NCBI GenBank assembly: GCA_013003285.1
Contig: JABDJY010000236.1
Span: forward strand, 1-24,153
DNA: 24,153 nt
Source: Alphaproteobacteria bacterium
GTDB taxonomy: Bacteria; Pseudomonadota; Alphaproteobacteria; UBA6615
Direction of reading: 5' to 3'
The notes below the pieces were generated by a model. That model saw nothing but the letters and a program-made list of their open reading frames with translations. It was not told the origin of the DNA and did no database searches. Position numbers and translations under genes: made by a program. Shown piece after piece: positions 16,359 through 23,955 of the stretch; position 1 is the stretch's first letter, and every line of letters begins with the position of its first letter.

Positions 16359-16394
16359 GATGGCCGCCCCGGGAGGGGACCGGAGGCGGCCATC
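16359..16394 (-). terminator. Intercistronic hairpin between urtA and urtB
   Basis: GATGGCCGCC (16359-16368) and GGCGGCCATC (16385-16394) form a perfect 10-bp stem around a GC-rich 16-base loop that can fold further. On the coding (minus) strand it is followed by TCGTTTCTC, only a weak T-run. It lies 15 bases past the urtA stop. Such hairpins after binding-protein genes protect the upstream message or attenuate, giving more UrtA than permease. Confidence 0.75.
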
Positions 16395-16408
16395 ATCAAC
16401 CAACAGCG

Positions 16409-17704
16409 CTAGTTGATAGCCTCTTCAAATTTAGGCTTTTCGCAGTTGCCGCAGACCCACGGAAACGTCCAGTCGGCGGTCAGCTTTGCGCTTTCCGGGA
16501 GGTAATCCGACCAGGCATCGCCCACGACCACTCCGTCGGTCGACCACACGGTCTCGAACTGACCGTCATCCTGGATCTCTCCAATCAGAACGGGCTTGGA
16601 CAGATGATGGTTGGTGTTCATCTCGGCTACACCGCCGGTCAGGTTGGGAAATTTCTGCCCATACATCGCCTGACGAACCGCGTCGACATTGGTCGAGCCC
16701 GCTTGCGCAACAGCCTGCGCCCACATGTTGAAGCCGATGTAATGGGCTTCCATGGGATCGTTGAAGACGCGCTTTTCGTCGCCGATGAAGGCGTGCCACT
16801 TCTTGATGACATCCGCATTGTTGTCGTCATCGACGCTCATGAAATAGTTCCACGCCGCCAAGTGACCGACCAGCGGTCCGGTGTCGATGCCGGCGAGTTC
16901 TTCTTCACCAACCGAGAACGCCACTACGGGAATATCTTCGGCGGCGATGCCTTGGTTGCCGAGCTCTTTGTAGAACGGCACGTTGGCGTCGCCATTGATC
17001 GTCGAAACCACCGCAGTCTTCTTGCCGGCCGCGCCAAACTTTTTAACGTCGGCGACGATCGTCTGCCAGTCGGAATGGCCGAATGGCGTGTAGTTGATCA
17101 GGATATCTTCCTTGGCCACACCTTTGGAGATGAGGAACGATTCAAGGATCTTGTTGGTCGTGCGCGGATAGACATAGTCGGTTCCGGCTAAAACCCAGCG
17201 CTTCACCGAACCGCCTTCCTCGCTCATCAAATATTCGACGGCGGGGATCGCCTGCTGGTTCGGCGCCGCGCCGGTGTAGAAGATGTTGCGCGACGATTCC
17301 TCGCCCTCATACTGAACCGGATAGAACAACATGCCGTTCAGTTCTTCGACCACCGGCAGCACAGATTTGCGCGACACCGACGTCCAGTTGCCGAAGATCA
17401 CATCGACCTTATGCTGCTCGAGCAGCTCGCGCGCCTTCTCCGCGAACAACGGCCAGTCCGACGCTGGGTCGACCACAACCGCTTCGAGTTTTTTGCCGAG
17501 CAGGCCGCCTTTCTTGTTCTGCTCGTCGATCAAGAACAACATAACGTCTTTCAACGCCGTCTCGCTGATGGCCATTGTTCCCGACAGGGAATGCAGAATG
17601 CCGACCTTGATGGTCTCGGCCGCCTGGGCCGAGCCCGCCATAGCAATGCTTGCGGCAAGGGCGCCGGCTGCGGCCATGGTTTTAAATGTTTTTCTCATTT
17701 TCAT
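16409..17704 (-). CDS. urtA: Urea ABC transporter substrate-binding protein UrtA
   Basis: The 431-residue periplasmic binding protein has a Sec signal (MKMRKTFKTMAAAG, cleavage after AQA at about residue 28) and the typical mature start AETIKVGILHSLSGTMAIS. VVDPASDWPLFAEKAREL, NWTSVSRKSVLPVVEE, LFYPVQYEGEESS and the SDYLPESAKLTADW end are UrtA-specific rather than general Liv-type. Start ATG 17704 has GGAGAC about 9 bases upstream; ATG 17698 is an alternative. First gene of the operon, expressed from the sigma-54 promoter just upstream. Confidence 0.96.
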   Translation of the reverse strand: MKMRKTFKTMAAAGALAASIAMAGSAQAAETIKVGILHSLSGTMAISETALKDVMLFLIDEQNKKGGLLGKKLEAVVVDPASDWPLFAEKARELLEQHKVDVIFGNWTSVSRKSVLPVVEELNGMLFYPVQYEGEESSRNIFYTGAAPNQQAIPAVEYLMSEEGGSVKRWVLAGTDYVYPRTTNKILESFLISKGVAKEDILINYTPFGHSDWQTIVADVKKFGAAGKKTAVVSTINGDANVPFYKELGNQGIAAEDIPVVAFSVGEEELAGIDTGPLVGHLAAWNYFMSVDDDNNADVIKKWHAFIGDEKRVFNDPMEAHYIGFNMWAQAVAQAGSTNVDAVRQAMYGQKFPNLTGGVAEMNTNHHLSKPVLIGEIQDDGQFETVWSTDGVVVGDAWSDYLPESAKLTADWTFPWVCGNCEKPKFEEAIN

Positions 17705-17749
17705 GCTGTTTGTCTCCAACAGGGTTCGTTGTTGCACCGCAGCATGAAT

Positions 17750-17765
17750 TGCAAACACCGTGCCA
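17750..17765 (-). promoter_or_regulatory. Sigma-54 (RpoN) -24/-12 promoter of the urea operon
   Basis: The minus strand reads TGGCACGGTGTTTGCA (17765-17750), a full match to the RpoN consensus TGGCAC-N5-TTGCA with GG and GC at the required spacing. It lies 46 bases before the urtA ATG, giving a leader of about 35 bases. It implies activation by an enhancer-binding protein, most likely NtrC under nitrogen limitation. Confidence 0.85.
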
Positions 17766-18076
17766 AAAGCACGATGAATTTCTATGTCATTGATTCAGTT
17801 AAGTATTTTTAGATAATTGAGAAACACCGAGAATATGGGCATCGCAGCATTGCCTAATGATTGTTCAAAAAATCCGCGTTGCTCAATAATTCGGCACCTT
17901 ACCGTGCAAACGCAGGCGACTGGGGCTGACGGGGATTTAATTTCTTCTATGATGCGCGCGGGGAGCGATCCCCACAGAGGTCGTTGTTGCACCACAGCGA
18001 GGACCTCGGGTCCCGCGCGCCGTCTTCGGGCGGTCGCGGGGCCTTACTTGCTTCAGATCACTCACGACGGCAGCTT
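17766..18076. other. Upstream region of the urea operon, no gene seen
   Basis: No convincing coding frame. It holds the possible NtrC dyad, a second copy of the 18-base TCGTTGTTGCACC(G/A)CAGC motif (17981-17998; first copy 17726-17743), a GGGGA-GCGA-TCCCC hairpin (17960-17973), the palindrome GGACC-TCG-GGTCC (18002-18014) and a C(TTCG)G tetraloop hairpin (18021-18034). These look like regulatory or terminator debris next to an insertion element. Confidence 0.5.
17893..17908. promoter_or_regulatory. Possible NtrC-type enhancer site
   Basis: GGCACCTTACCGTGCA has the dyad GCAC-N6-GTGC about 130 bases upstream of the -24 element, a normal enhancer distance. Known NtrC sites have GCAC-N7-GTGC, so this one is a base short; hence low confidence. 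Confidence 0.35.
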
Positions 18077-18087
18077 TGGGTGGTGGT

Positions 18088-18108
18088 CTCAACTGATCGA
18101 CGCAACAC
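18088..18108 (+). repeat. IS30 left inverted repeat (core)
   Basis: CTCAACTGATCGACGCAACA plus C; pairs with 19283-19303 at 18 of 21 positions. Confidence 0.75.
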
Positions 18109-18141
18109 TTTATCTTAAACGGCAAGATGGAGTGATTTGTG

Positions 18142-19302
18142 ATGGGTCAGAGGTATCGTCCAAGTTTAACGTCTGCGCAGAAGATGGAATTGTGGGATCG
18201 CTGGCAGCGCGGAGAATCGCTGACGGCGATTGGTCGGGCGTTTGGGAGGCCATCCTCGTCGATTTATGTTCTGCTGGCGCCGTATGGCGGGATCCGTCCA
18301 GCGGTGCGGCGGCGCTCGCGGTTGGCGTTGACGCTATCGGAACGCGAAGAGATATCGCGCGCCATTGTGGGACAGCGCTCGATCCGGTCGATAGCCAGAT
18401 CTCTGGGCCGCGCGCCGTCGACGGTGAGCCGTGAGGTTCGCCGCAATGGCGGCACTCGTCGCTACCGCGCGGCCCGGGCGGATGCGCAAGCCTGGGCTAG
18501 AGCGCGGCGTCCGAAGCAATGTAAACTGGCGACCAGCGCGTGGTTACGACAGGTGGTGGCGCGGCAGCTCAGGTTGAACTGGTCACCGGAGCAGATCGCC
18601 GGTTGGCTGAAGCGCGCACATCCGCGGCAAGAGGCTAATCAAGTGTCTCACGAGACCATCTATCGCAGTTTGTTCGTACAAGCCCGCGGTGTGCTTAAGA
18701 AAGAGCTGCAGCTCCACCTTCGCTCGAAGCGCACGATCCGTCGCTCTAGACAGTCGAGCCAAAAGGGCGATGGGCGCGGGCAGATCAAGGATATCATCTC
18801 GATCCGCGAGCGCCCGGCATCGGTTGAAGACCGGGCGGTGCCGGGTCATTGGGAGGGTGATCTGCTGTCAGGATCGAAGAACAGTTACATTGCGACCCTG
18901 GTGGAACGCCATACGCGCTACGTGATGTTGGCGAAGGTGTCCAATAAGGATACGCAGACAGTCGTTTCCGCCCTCATCAAGCAGGTAAAGAAACTGCCGC
19001 GCGAGCTGTATAAATCTCTAACCTGGGATCGCGGCAAGGAGCTCGCCGATCATCGACGGTTTAGCCTGGCGACTGACATCGACGTTTACTTCTGCGATCC
19101 GCAAAGCCCGTGGCAACGCGGTTCGAACGAAAACACCAACGGCTTGTTGCGACAGTACTTTCCGAAGGGCACCGATTTGTCGGTGCACAGCCAAGCGCAT
19201 TTGAATAAAGTGGCGCGTCAGCTCAACGAACGGCCGCGCAAGACGCTGGGATTTGAAACCCCGGCAGAAAGATTTAATGCCTGTGTTGCAGCGATCGGTT
19301 GA
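18142..19302 (+). CDS. IS30-family transposase
   Basis: The 386-residue protein has an N-terminal helix-turn-helix pair (about 10-100; SLTAIGRAFGRPSSSIY and SIRSIARSLGRAPSTVSREV) and an IS30-type DDE catalytic core: Asp240 (GHWEGDLL), Asp296 (LTWDRGKE) and Glu330 (SPWQRGSNENTNGLLRQYFP), which is the diagnostic IS30 wording. Length is normal and there are no breaks, so it may be active. ATG 18142 has GGAG 9 bases upstream; a GTG one codon earlier is possible. The last seven codons and the stop lie inside the right inverted repeat. Confidence 0.93.
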   Translation: MGQRYRPSLTSAQKMELWDRWQRGESLTAIGRAFGRPSSSIYVLLAPYGGIRPAVRRRSRLALTLSEREEISRAIVGQRSIRSIARSLGRAPSTVSREVRRNGGTRRYRAARADAQAWARARRPKQCKLATSAWLRQVVARQLRLNWSPEQIAGWLKRAHPRQEANQVSHETIYRSLFVQARGVLKKELQLHLRSKRTIRRSRQSSQKGDGRGQIKDIISIRERPASVEDRAVPGHWEGDLLSGSKNSYIATLVERHTRYVMLAKVSNKDTQTVVSALIKQVKKLPRELYKSLTWDRGKELADHRRFSLATDIDVYFCDPQSPWQRGSNENTNGLLRQYFPKGTDLSVHSQAHLNKVARQLNERPRKTLGFETPAERFNACVAAIG

Positions 19303-19303
19303 G
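19283..19303 (-). repeat. IS30 right inverted repeat (core), inside the transposase 3' end
   Basis: Reverse complement reads CTCAACCGATCGCTGCAACA plus C and mirrors the left end at 18 of 21 positions. It encodes the final residues CVAAIG and the TGA stop. Confidence 0.75.
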
Positions 19304-19456
19304 GCGGCAACCCATAACGGACATCGCGGGAAAAGTATGACGAAAGGAAATTGTACGCCGATGGCGCGACGATCGGTGAGTAACTAAGAAATTCTTAATC
19401 TTAAGAGTTCAAAGGTCTAGAGCAAGATAGTGATGAATGATCGAGGATAATTAGAA

Positions 19457-19974
19457 ATGATTGATCGTGGGCGGTCGAATATGAGCTGGGTGCGGCGGAT
19501 ATCGCTTATCGTCATGTTCGGGTTCGGTGCAGCATTGCTATTGCCGTCAACACAGGTGTTTGCCGGCGAGACGCTCGTCATCTCTACGATTGATACAAAA
19601 GTAAAGAAAACTAATAAGCGCTTTCGCCCGATGGCAAACTATTTGACAGAAATGCTATCCGGTCACGGCGTCGATGCGGTTGAGTTTGTTGTTGAGACAA
19701 CAAAATCTTCCCTCATTGAAGGGCTTAAAGCCGGCGACATAGATATATATTTCGACAGCCCTTTGGTCATGGCGGAAGTAATGAAAGATGCGCCGCTTCG
19801 GCCGGCACTTCGGCGCTGGAAAAAGGGCGTGGCAGAGTTCTGGACGAGGCACGGGAGCGCATGATGAGAAGTGGCGCCAGCGACTTCCTCGCCAAACCCG
19901 TTGATCGCAACGCCCTGCGAACGGCGCTCAATCGTAGCTGCGAGGATGATCCGCAAGTCGCAGCTATCATGTAA
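19457..19974 (+). pseudogene. Remnant of a PhnD-like sensor/hybrid histidine kinase with a large internal deletion
   Basis: The 5' part encodes a signal/anchor segment (about 10-36, ending VFAG) and the start of a PhnD-type periplasmic binding domain: ETLVISTIDTKVKKTNKRF, FRPMANYLTEML, GLKAGDIDIYFDSPLVMAEV and RRWKKGVAEF. Near 19835-19845 homology switches. The binding-domain frame then ends at TGA 19861-19863, while one frame over the bases read VLDEARERMMRSGASDFLAKPVDRN and LRTALNR to TAA 19972-19974. That is the end of a response-regulator receiver domain (with the KPV motif). Proteins with PhnD-like sensor, kinase and receiver parts are known. The simplest reading is one such gene that lost its middle by an out-of-frame deletion. 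The leftover 135-residue product would be half a binding domain and is unlikely to work. GAGGAT lies about 9 bases before the ATG. Confidence 0.75.
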
Positions 19975-20290
19975 GCGGCTCAACGTTGTTGTGCCGTACG
20001 CAAACACACGCGAGAAGTATGGCGACAACTATTCGCGATCACTGTGGTGGGCGGCTCCTTCCAGCGGCGTGGAACTGTACAGATCCGTGATTGAGATGAC
20101 ATGATCGTCACATTATTTCGGCTTTTGCTGAAGTCCGGTATTGGCTAAACGCAGATGTTTGGACTGAGCCAGTGCGACGTCCGCCCTACCTCCGAAAGCG
20201 GGCGTCGGAATATCGGCGTATCGGTCGCTCAACTCGAGCGCTGGTCGGCCGTCGAAATCGGCCCTGTTCCCACGTGAAAGGAAACGCGCC
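19975..20290. other. Intergenic stretch, no gene recognised
   Basis: A plus-strand frame ending TGA at 20102-20104 reads NVVVPYANTREKYGDNYSR and WWAAPSSGVELYRSVIEMT, which looks protein-like but has no start of its own and no family I recognise. Further on, GACGTCCGC (20176-20184) and GCGGGCGTC (20198-20206) form an imperfect hairpin, possibly part of an intergenic repeat or a terminator. Nothing else is supported. Confidence 0.4.
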
Positions 20291-21697
20291 CTAAACATAC
20301 CCCGCCGGCATTTTGAACGGGTGGGCCTTTTCGTAAGCGCGGGCGGCGCGCAGGACGGTGGAATCGTCGTAGCGCCGGCCGACCAGTTGGAACGCCACCG
20401 GCAGGCCCTCGTCGCCGAAGCCGCAGGGCACCGAAGCGGCCGGCTGCATGGTCAGGTTGAACGGGTAGGTGAAGGGGCACCAGTCGACCCATTCGTGCAT
20501 GTCGCGGCCGTCGGGAAAGTTCTTGCCGGCCTCGAAGGCCTCCAGCGGCATTTGCGGCGTCAGCAGCAGATCGTAATCTTCGTGGAAGCGCGCCATGCGC
20601 ACGCCCAAATCGATCCGCGCGGCGTGGGCGCCGACCAGATCGGTGACCGGCACCTTGCGGCCGGCCTCGGCGATTTCCAGCAGGCCCGGGTCCATCAGCT
20701 TGGCCTTTTTCGGCCCCATCTGATCCACCAGCCAGGCATCGGCGGTCGACCAGATGGCCTCGATGAGCGGCCGGCAGGCCGGGATGTCCGGGTCGACCTG
20801 CTCGACCACCGCGCCCAATTCCTCGAACACCTTGGCGGCGGCGGCCACCGCGGTGGCCACGTCGTCGTCGGCCCAGCCATTGTCGCCCAGGGTCGGGCTA
20901 TAGGCGATGCGCATGCCGGCGACGCCGCCCTCCAGCCCGGCCAGATAGTTGCGGCCATGCACCGGCGGCGACAGGAAATCGCGGAAATCGGGTTGCGCCA
21001 AGACGTTGAGCATCACCACCGCGTCGTTCACCGTGCGGGTCAGCGGGCCCATATTGGCCAGGCTGCCGATATGGCCGGGCAGGGGATAGTTGGGCACCAC
21101 GCCGAAGGTCGGCTTGTGGCCGAACACCCCGCTGAAGGCGGCGGGAATGCGGATCGAGCCGGCCGCGTCCGAGCCCTGATGGAGCGGCCCCATGAAGGCC
21201 CCGGCCGCCGCCGCCGCGCCGCCGCTCGAGCCGCCCGGCGTGCGCTCCGGGTTCCAGGCGTTGCGGGTGATGCCGGTCAGTGGATTGTCGGTGACGCCCT
21301 TCCAGCCATATTCCGGCGTGGTGGTCTTGCCGGCGAGCACCGCCCCGGCCTCGCGCAGTCGCGCCGTCACCGGCGCATCCTCGTCCCACGGTCCCTTCGG
21401 GTCGGTGGTCTTCGAGCCGCGCAGGGTCGGCCAGCCCTTGGTCAAGGTGAGGTCCTTGATAGTGACCGGCACCCCGTCGATGGCGCTGTTGGGCTCGCCA
21501 TTGTGCCAGCGGGCCTCCGAGGCCCGCGCCATCTCCAAGGTGGTGTCGGGATCGACCAGGCAGACGCAGTTCAGCGTCTCGTTATGGCGCTCGATCTGGT
21601 CCAGCGTGGCCTGCGCCACCTCGACCGGCGAGGCATCGCCCTCTTCGAAAAGTTGCGCCAGTTCGACCGCGGTCATGGCCATCAAGTTGGTGGTCAT
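20291..21697 (-). CDS. Amidase (amidase signature family)
   Basis: This 468-residue hydrolase has the Ser-cisSer-Lys triad of the amidase signature family: Lys81 (VTIKDL), Ser157 in TPGGSSGGAAA, and nucleophile Ser181 in GSDAAGSIRIPA, 24 residues apart as in known members. The C-terminal motif QPAASVPCGFGDEGLPVAFQLVG-type is also present (LPVAFQLVGRRYDD). Such enzymes cut amide bonds, releasing ammonia or an amine; the substrate is not predictable. It is not GatA, as no GatB/GatC partner is near and the wording differs. ATG 21697 is chosen for GGGGGAAA 8 bases before it, rather than the longer frame to 21781. The gene is visibly more GC-rich than its neighbours, possibly reflecting a different origin. 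Confidence 0.9.
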   Translation of the reverse strand: MTTNLMAMTAVELAQLFEEGDASPVEVAQATLDQIERHNETLNCVCLVDPDTTLEMARASEARWHNGEPNSAIDGVPVTIKDLTLTKGWPTLRGSKTTDPKGPWDEDAPVTARLREAGAVLAGKTTTPEYGWKGVTDNPLTGITRNAWNPERTPGGSSGGAAAAAGAFMGPLHQGSDAAGSIRIPAAFSGVFGHKPTFGVVPNYPLPGHIGSLANMGPLTRTVNDAVVMLNVLAQPDFRDFLSPPVHGRNYLAGLEGGVAGMRIAYSPTLGDNGWADDDVATAVAAAAKVFEELGAVVEQVDPDIPACRPLIEAIWSTADAWLVDQMGPKKAKLMDPGLLEIAEAGRKVPVTDLVGAHAARIDLGVRMARFHEDYDLLLTPQMPLEAFEAGKNFPDGRDMHEWVDWCPFTYPFNLTMQPAASVPCGFGDEGLPVAFQLVGRRYDDSTVLRAARAYEKAHPFKMPAGYV

Positions 21698-21829
21698 ATT
21701 TTCCCCCTGTAAAGATTCGACGGAACTATATCGCGTCTGCGGGTCGCGCGCGACTTCGGAGGTGTGGCCAATGGCGGTCATGACCTAATTTCAAATTGAC
21801 GCCGGTAGAATATGCGGCGAGACGTCGGT

Positions 21830-23137
21830 CTAGCGGGATTCTATTGAGATGTCGCGGCCATTCATCGGGAGCCAGACCGTAAAGCACGATCCTACGCCCG
21901 GTTGGTTTTCAACTGTGATGCGCCCCCCCATCAATTCGATGAATCGATGGCTTATCGCCAAGCCCAGCCCAGAGCCGCCAAAGCGTTGGGTGATCTTTTT
22001 ATCGCCTTGGCTGAAAGGTTCGAACAGCCGTTCGATTTGTTCGGCGCTCATACCGATCCCGGTGTCACGAACGGCAAATAGCACCCAACCATCGTCGTTT
22101 AGCTTGATCGTCAAGTCGATGTCGCCGTTAACGGTGAACTTGGCAGCGTTACCCAGCAGATTGAGTAATATCTGGCGGAGGCGCTGGTTGTCGGTTTCAA
22201 TCCGACTGAGGTCGTCGGAGACATTGATTCCAAACTGGTTTCCATTGGTTTGCATGAGCGGCGCGGCGGTATTCTCAACCTCCGACACAACCTCCATCAA
22301 ATCGACGGGGGCATTATTCAATTCGATTTTGCCGGCCTCAATCTTGGAGATATCCAGAATGTCGTTGATCAGTCCTAACAAGTGCCGGCCCGAACTTCGC
22401 ACCTTTTGTAGATCGGATATCCGCTCCTCTGCCTTTTCGGCCTCCGCATCTTCCAACATTATTTCGCTATAACCGATGATCGCGTTAAGCGGTGTACGCA
22501 GTTCGTGGCTCATATTGGCCAAAAATTGCGATTTGGCATTGTTGGCGTTTTCCGCTTCTCGTCTTGCCTTTATCAATAACTCTGCCGCGGTTTCCTTTTC
22601 TCTGATGTCTTTGAGCCGCGCCTCGATAGTTTGCTCTTGTGCGAATATCTTCTCATGTAGAGCCAACTCATCTTCGATGATATCGGCTAGGTGCTGCAAG
22701 AATAAGCAATCATCGTCTGAGAATTCAGGATGTGGAACATAGTCCATCAAACACATCGAACCGACGCGAAAGCCACCTTTGATCGTTATTGTGGCGCCAG
22801 CGTAAAAGCGAAAATGCGGCTTGCCAGCGACCTGAGGGCTATCGGAGAAGCGCGGATCGGCGGCTAAGTCTGGAACGACAAGTCGGGTGTCTTCCATTAT
22901 GGCGTGGGAGCATATTGCGATCGACCGAGGTGCCTGTTGGGCATCAATTCCGATGCGTGATTTGAACCAAACGCGGTCGTCGTCAACCAACGAAATACGC
23001 ACCACCGGCATCTTAAAGTGCGCGGCGGCCAGATGCACAATGCGGTCAAACCGCTCATCGGGCTGAGTGTCGAGAATATTTAACTCGCGCAGCACTTTGA
23101 GCCGAGCGGACTCGTTCGATGGTACGGGAAAATCCAA
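21830..23137 (-). CDS. GAF-domain sensor histidine kinase
   Basis: The 435-residue protein has an N-terminal GAF domain (about 1-160; FPVPSNESARLKVLRELNIL is the usual lead-in, then DDDRVWFKSRIG, SIAICSHAI and DLAADPRFSD), a coiled coil (160-205), a HisKA dimerisation domain with the phospho-accepting His211 in MSHELRTPLNAI, and an HATPase domain with N-box NLLGNAAKF (326-334), DTGIGM (358-363) and GGSGLGL (387-393). No membrane segment or receiver domain is seen, so it is a soluble orthodox kinase. Its start is TTG at 23137, supported by the conserved N-terminus, with AGG close upstream. The ligand and partner regulator are unknown; no complete response regulator lies in the window. Confidence 0.92.
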   Translation of the reverse strand: MDFPVPSNESARLKVLRELNILDTQPDERFDRIVHLAAAHFKMPVVRISLVDDDRVWFKSRIGIDAQQAPRSIAICSHAIMEDTRLVVPDLAADPRFSDSPQVAGKPHFRFYAGATITIKGGFRVGSMCLMDYVPHPEFSDDDCLFLQHLADIIEDELALHEKIFAQEQTIEARLKDIREKETAAELLIKARREAENANNAKSQFLANMSHELRTPLNAIIGYSEIMLEDAEAEKAEERISDLQKVRSSGRHLLGLINDILDISKIEAGKIELNNAPVDLMEVVSEVENTAAPLMQTNGNQFGINVSDDLSRIETDNQRLRQILLNLLGNAAKFTVNGDIDLTIKLNDDGWVLFAVRDTGIGMSAEQIERLFEPFSQGDKKITQRFGGSGLGLAISHRFIELMGGRITVENQPGVGSCFTVWLPMNGRDISIESR

Positions 23138-23381
23138 AACCTAACTCGTTCCTTGTTATATCGTACTTTCTAACAAGGCTACTTTTAAAGAAATAGATTT
23201 AATGATTATTACCATCATCGGCTATGGGCGCGCTTGTGAAGTTGTCAGCCAAACCCCCTAGACTAGGCATCGATCTTAATAGTGCCCCTCGAGCGGCAGG
23301 TCGAAGGCGAACTGGCCATACCTGCATACGTCCGCGTCGAGGTTGCGGCTTATATGGTGGTTGATCGCGGCGCTGCCGCCG

Positions 23382-23744
23382 CTAATTCAAAAACCGGCCG
23401 ACGGCGACAAAAATAACGGCCGCGATCAGGCCGAGCACCAGCAGAACCGGCACGGCGAGCAGAATGCTGCCCCGGCGTCCGCCGCGCCATTCGACGGTGC
23501 GGCCCAAGGTTCCCTGCCACAGCAGATTGCGCCACACCGCCGCGCTGGCCAGAATTCCCAGGCCGGCGAAGCAAAGCAAAACCAGCGCCACCCCGGCCAA
23601 GACCCAGCGCAACAGATCGATGCCCCCAATGCCCAGGTGCGCGTGCCAGAGAAATGAGGCCACCCCGATCAGCGCATAGGATCGGCCAACCAGTTTGAGG
23701 CCGCTCCAAACCTCGCTGGTATTCTTGCTGTCTTCGTCGCTCAA
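23382..23744 (-). CDS. Small membrane protein of unknown function
   Basis: The 120-residue protein has an acidic, polar start (MSDEDSKNTSEVW) and two clear hydrophobic segments, about 46-71 and 92-116, separated by a basic Arg/Gly-rich loop (GRTVEWRGGRRG). I do not recognise the family. It starts with TTG at 23744 with AGG about 6 bases upstream. A GC-rich palindrome (GCGGCG-CTGC-CGCCGC, just past the stop) might act as a weak terminator. It lies between the sensor kinase and the FixJ-like regulator in the same orientation. Confidence 0.6.
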   Translation of the reverse strand: MSDEDSKNTSEVWSGLKLVGRSYALIGVASFLWHAHLGIGGIDLLRWVLAGVALVLLCFAGLGILASAAVWRNLLWQGTLGRTVEWRGGRRGSILLAVPVLLVLGLIAAVIFVAVGRFLN

Positions 23745-23955
23745 TCTAAACCTATGGTTCCCGGTGCCAGGCGCCGCAAAATCAAAAGTCGCGTGGCGAT
23801 GTGCTGGCGTAAACTAGCAAGGGCGCCGACGGGAAAATTAGCCGAAAATTAGCCGGAAGCGACCGTCAATTAGTCGTCGTATGAGCGAACATCGCAGAAG
23901 CGAATATGTATGGTTGGCGTATAAGTTTGATGAAATCGAATTTTATATGACGAAA
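23745..23955. other. Intergenic stretch with a short tandem repeat
   Basis: No gene seen. It contains two adjacent copies of GAAAATTAGCC (23833-23854) and is otherwise unremarkable. It separates the partial regulator from the small membrane protein. Confidence 0.6.

Larger units (their letters stand above)
18077..19314 (+). mobile_element. IS30-family insertion sequence
   Basis: An intact IS30-type transposase gene is flanked by matching ends. The core inverted repeats (18088-18108 and 19283-19303) agree at 18 of 21 positions, and similarity continues outward through TGGGT (18077-18081) and ACCCA (19310-19314), which I take as the provisional limits. No clear target duplication is visible (IS30 elements make 2-3 bp), so exact ends are uncertain. 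It lies about 310 bases upstream of the urea-operon promoter and next to a deleted gene. Confidence 0.8.

Noticed and set aside
17817..18434. A 205-codon plus-strand frame across the urea-operon upstream region into the IS element
   Set aside because: It runs in the wrong frame through the transposase gene and has no recognisable content.
20321..21712. A 463-codon open frame on the plus strand opposite the amidase
   Set aside because: Same cause: a shadow of a GC-rich gene with a clear amidase triad on the other strand.
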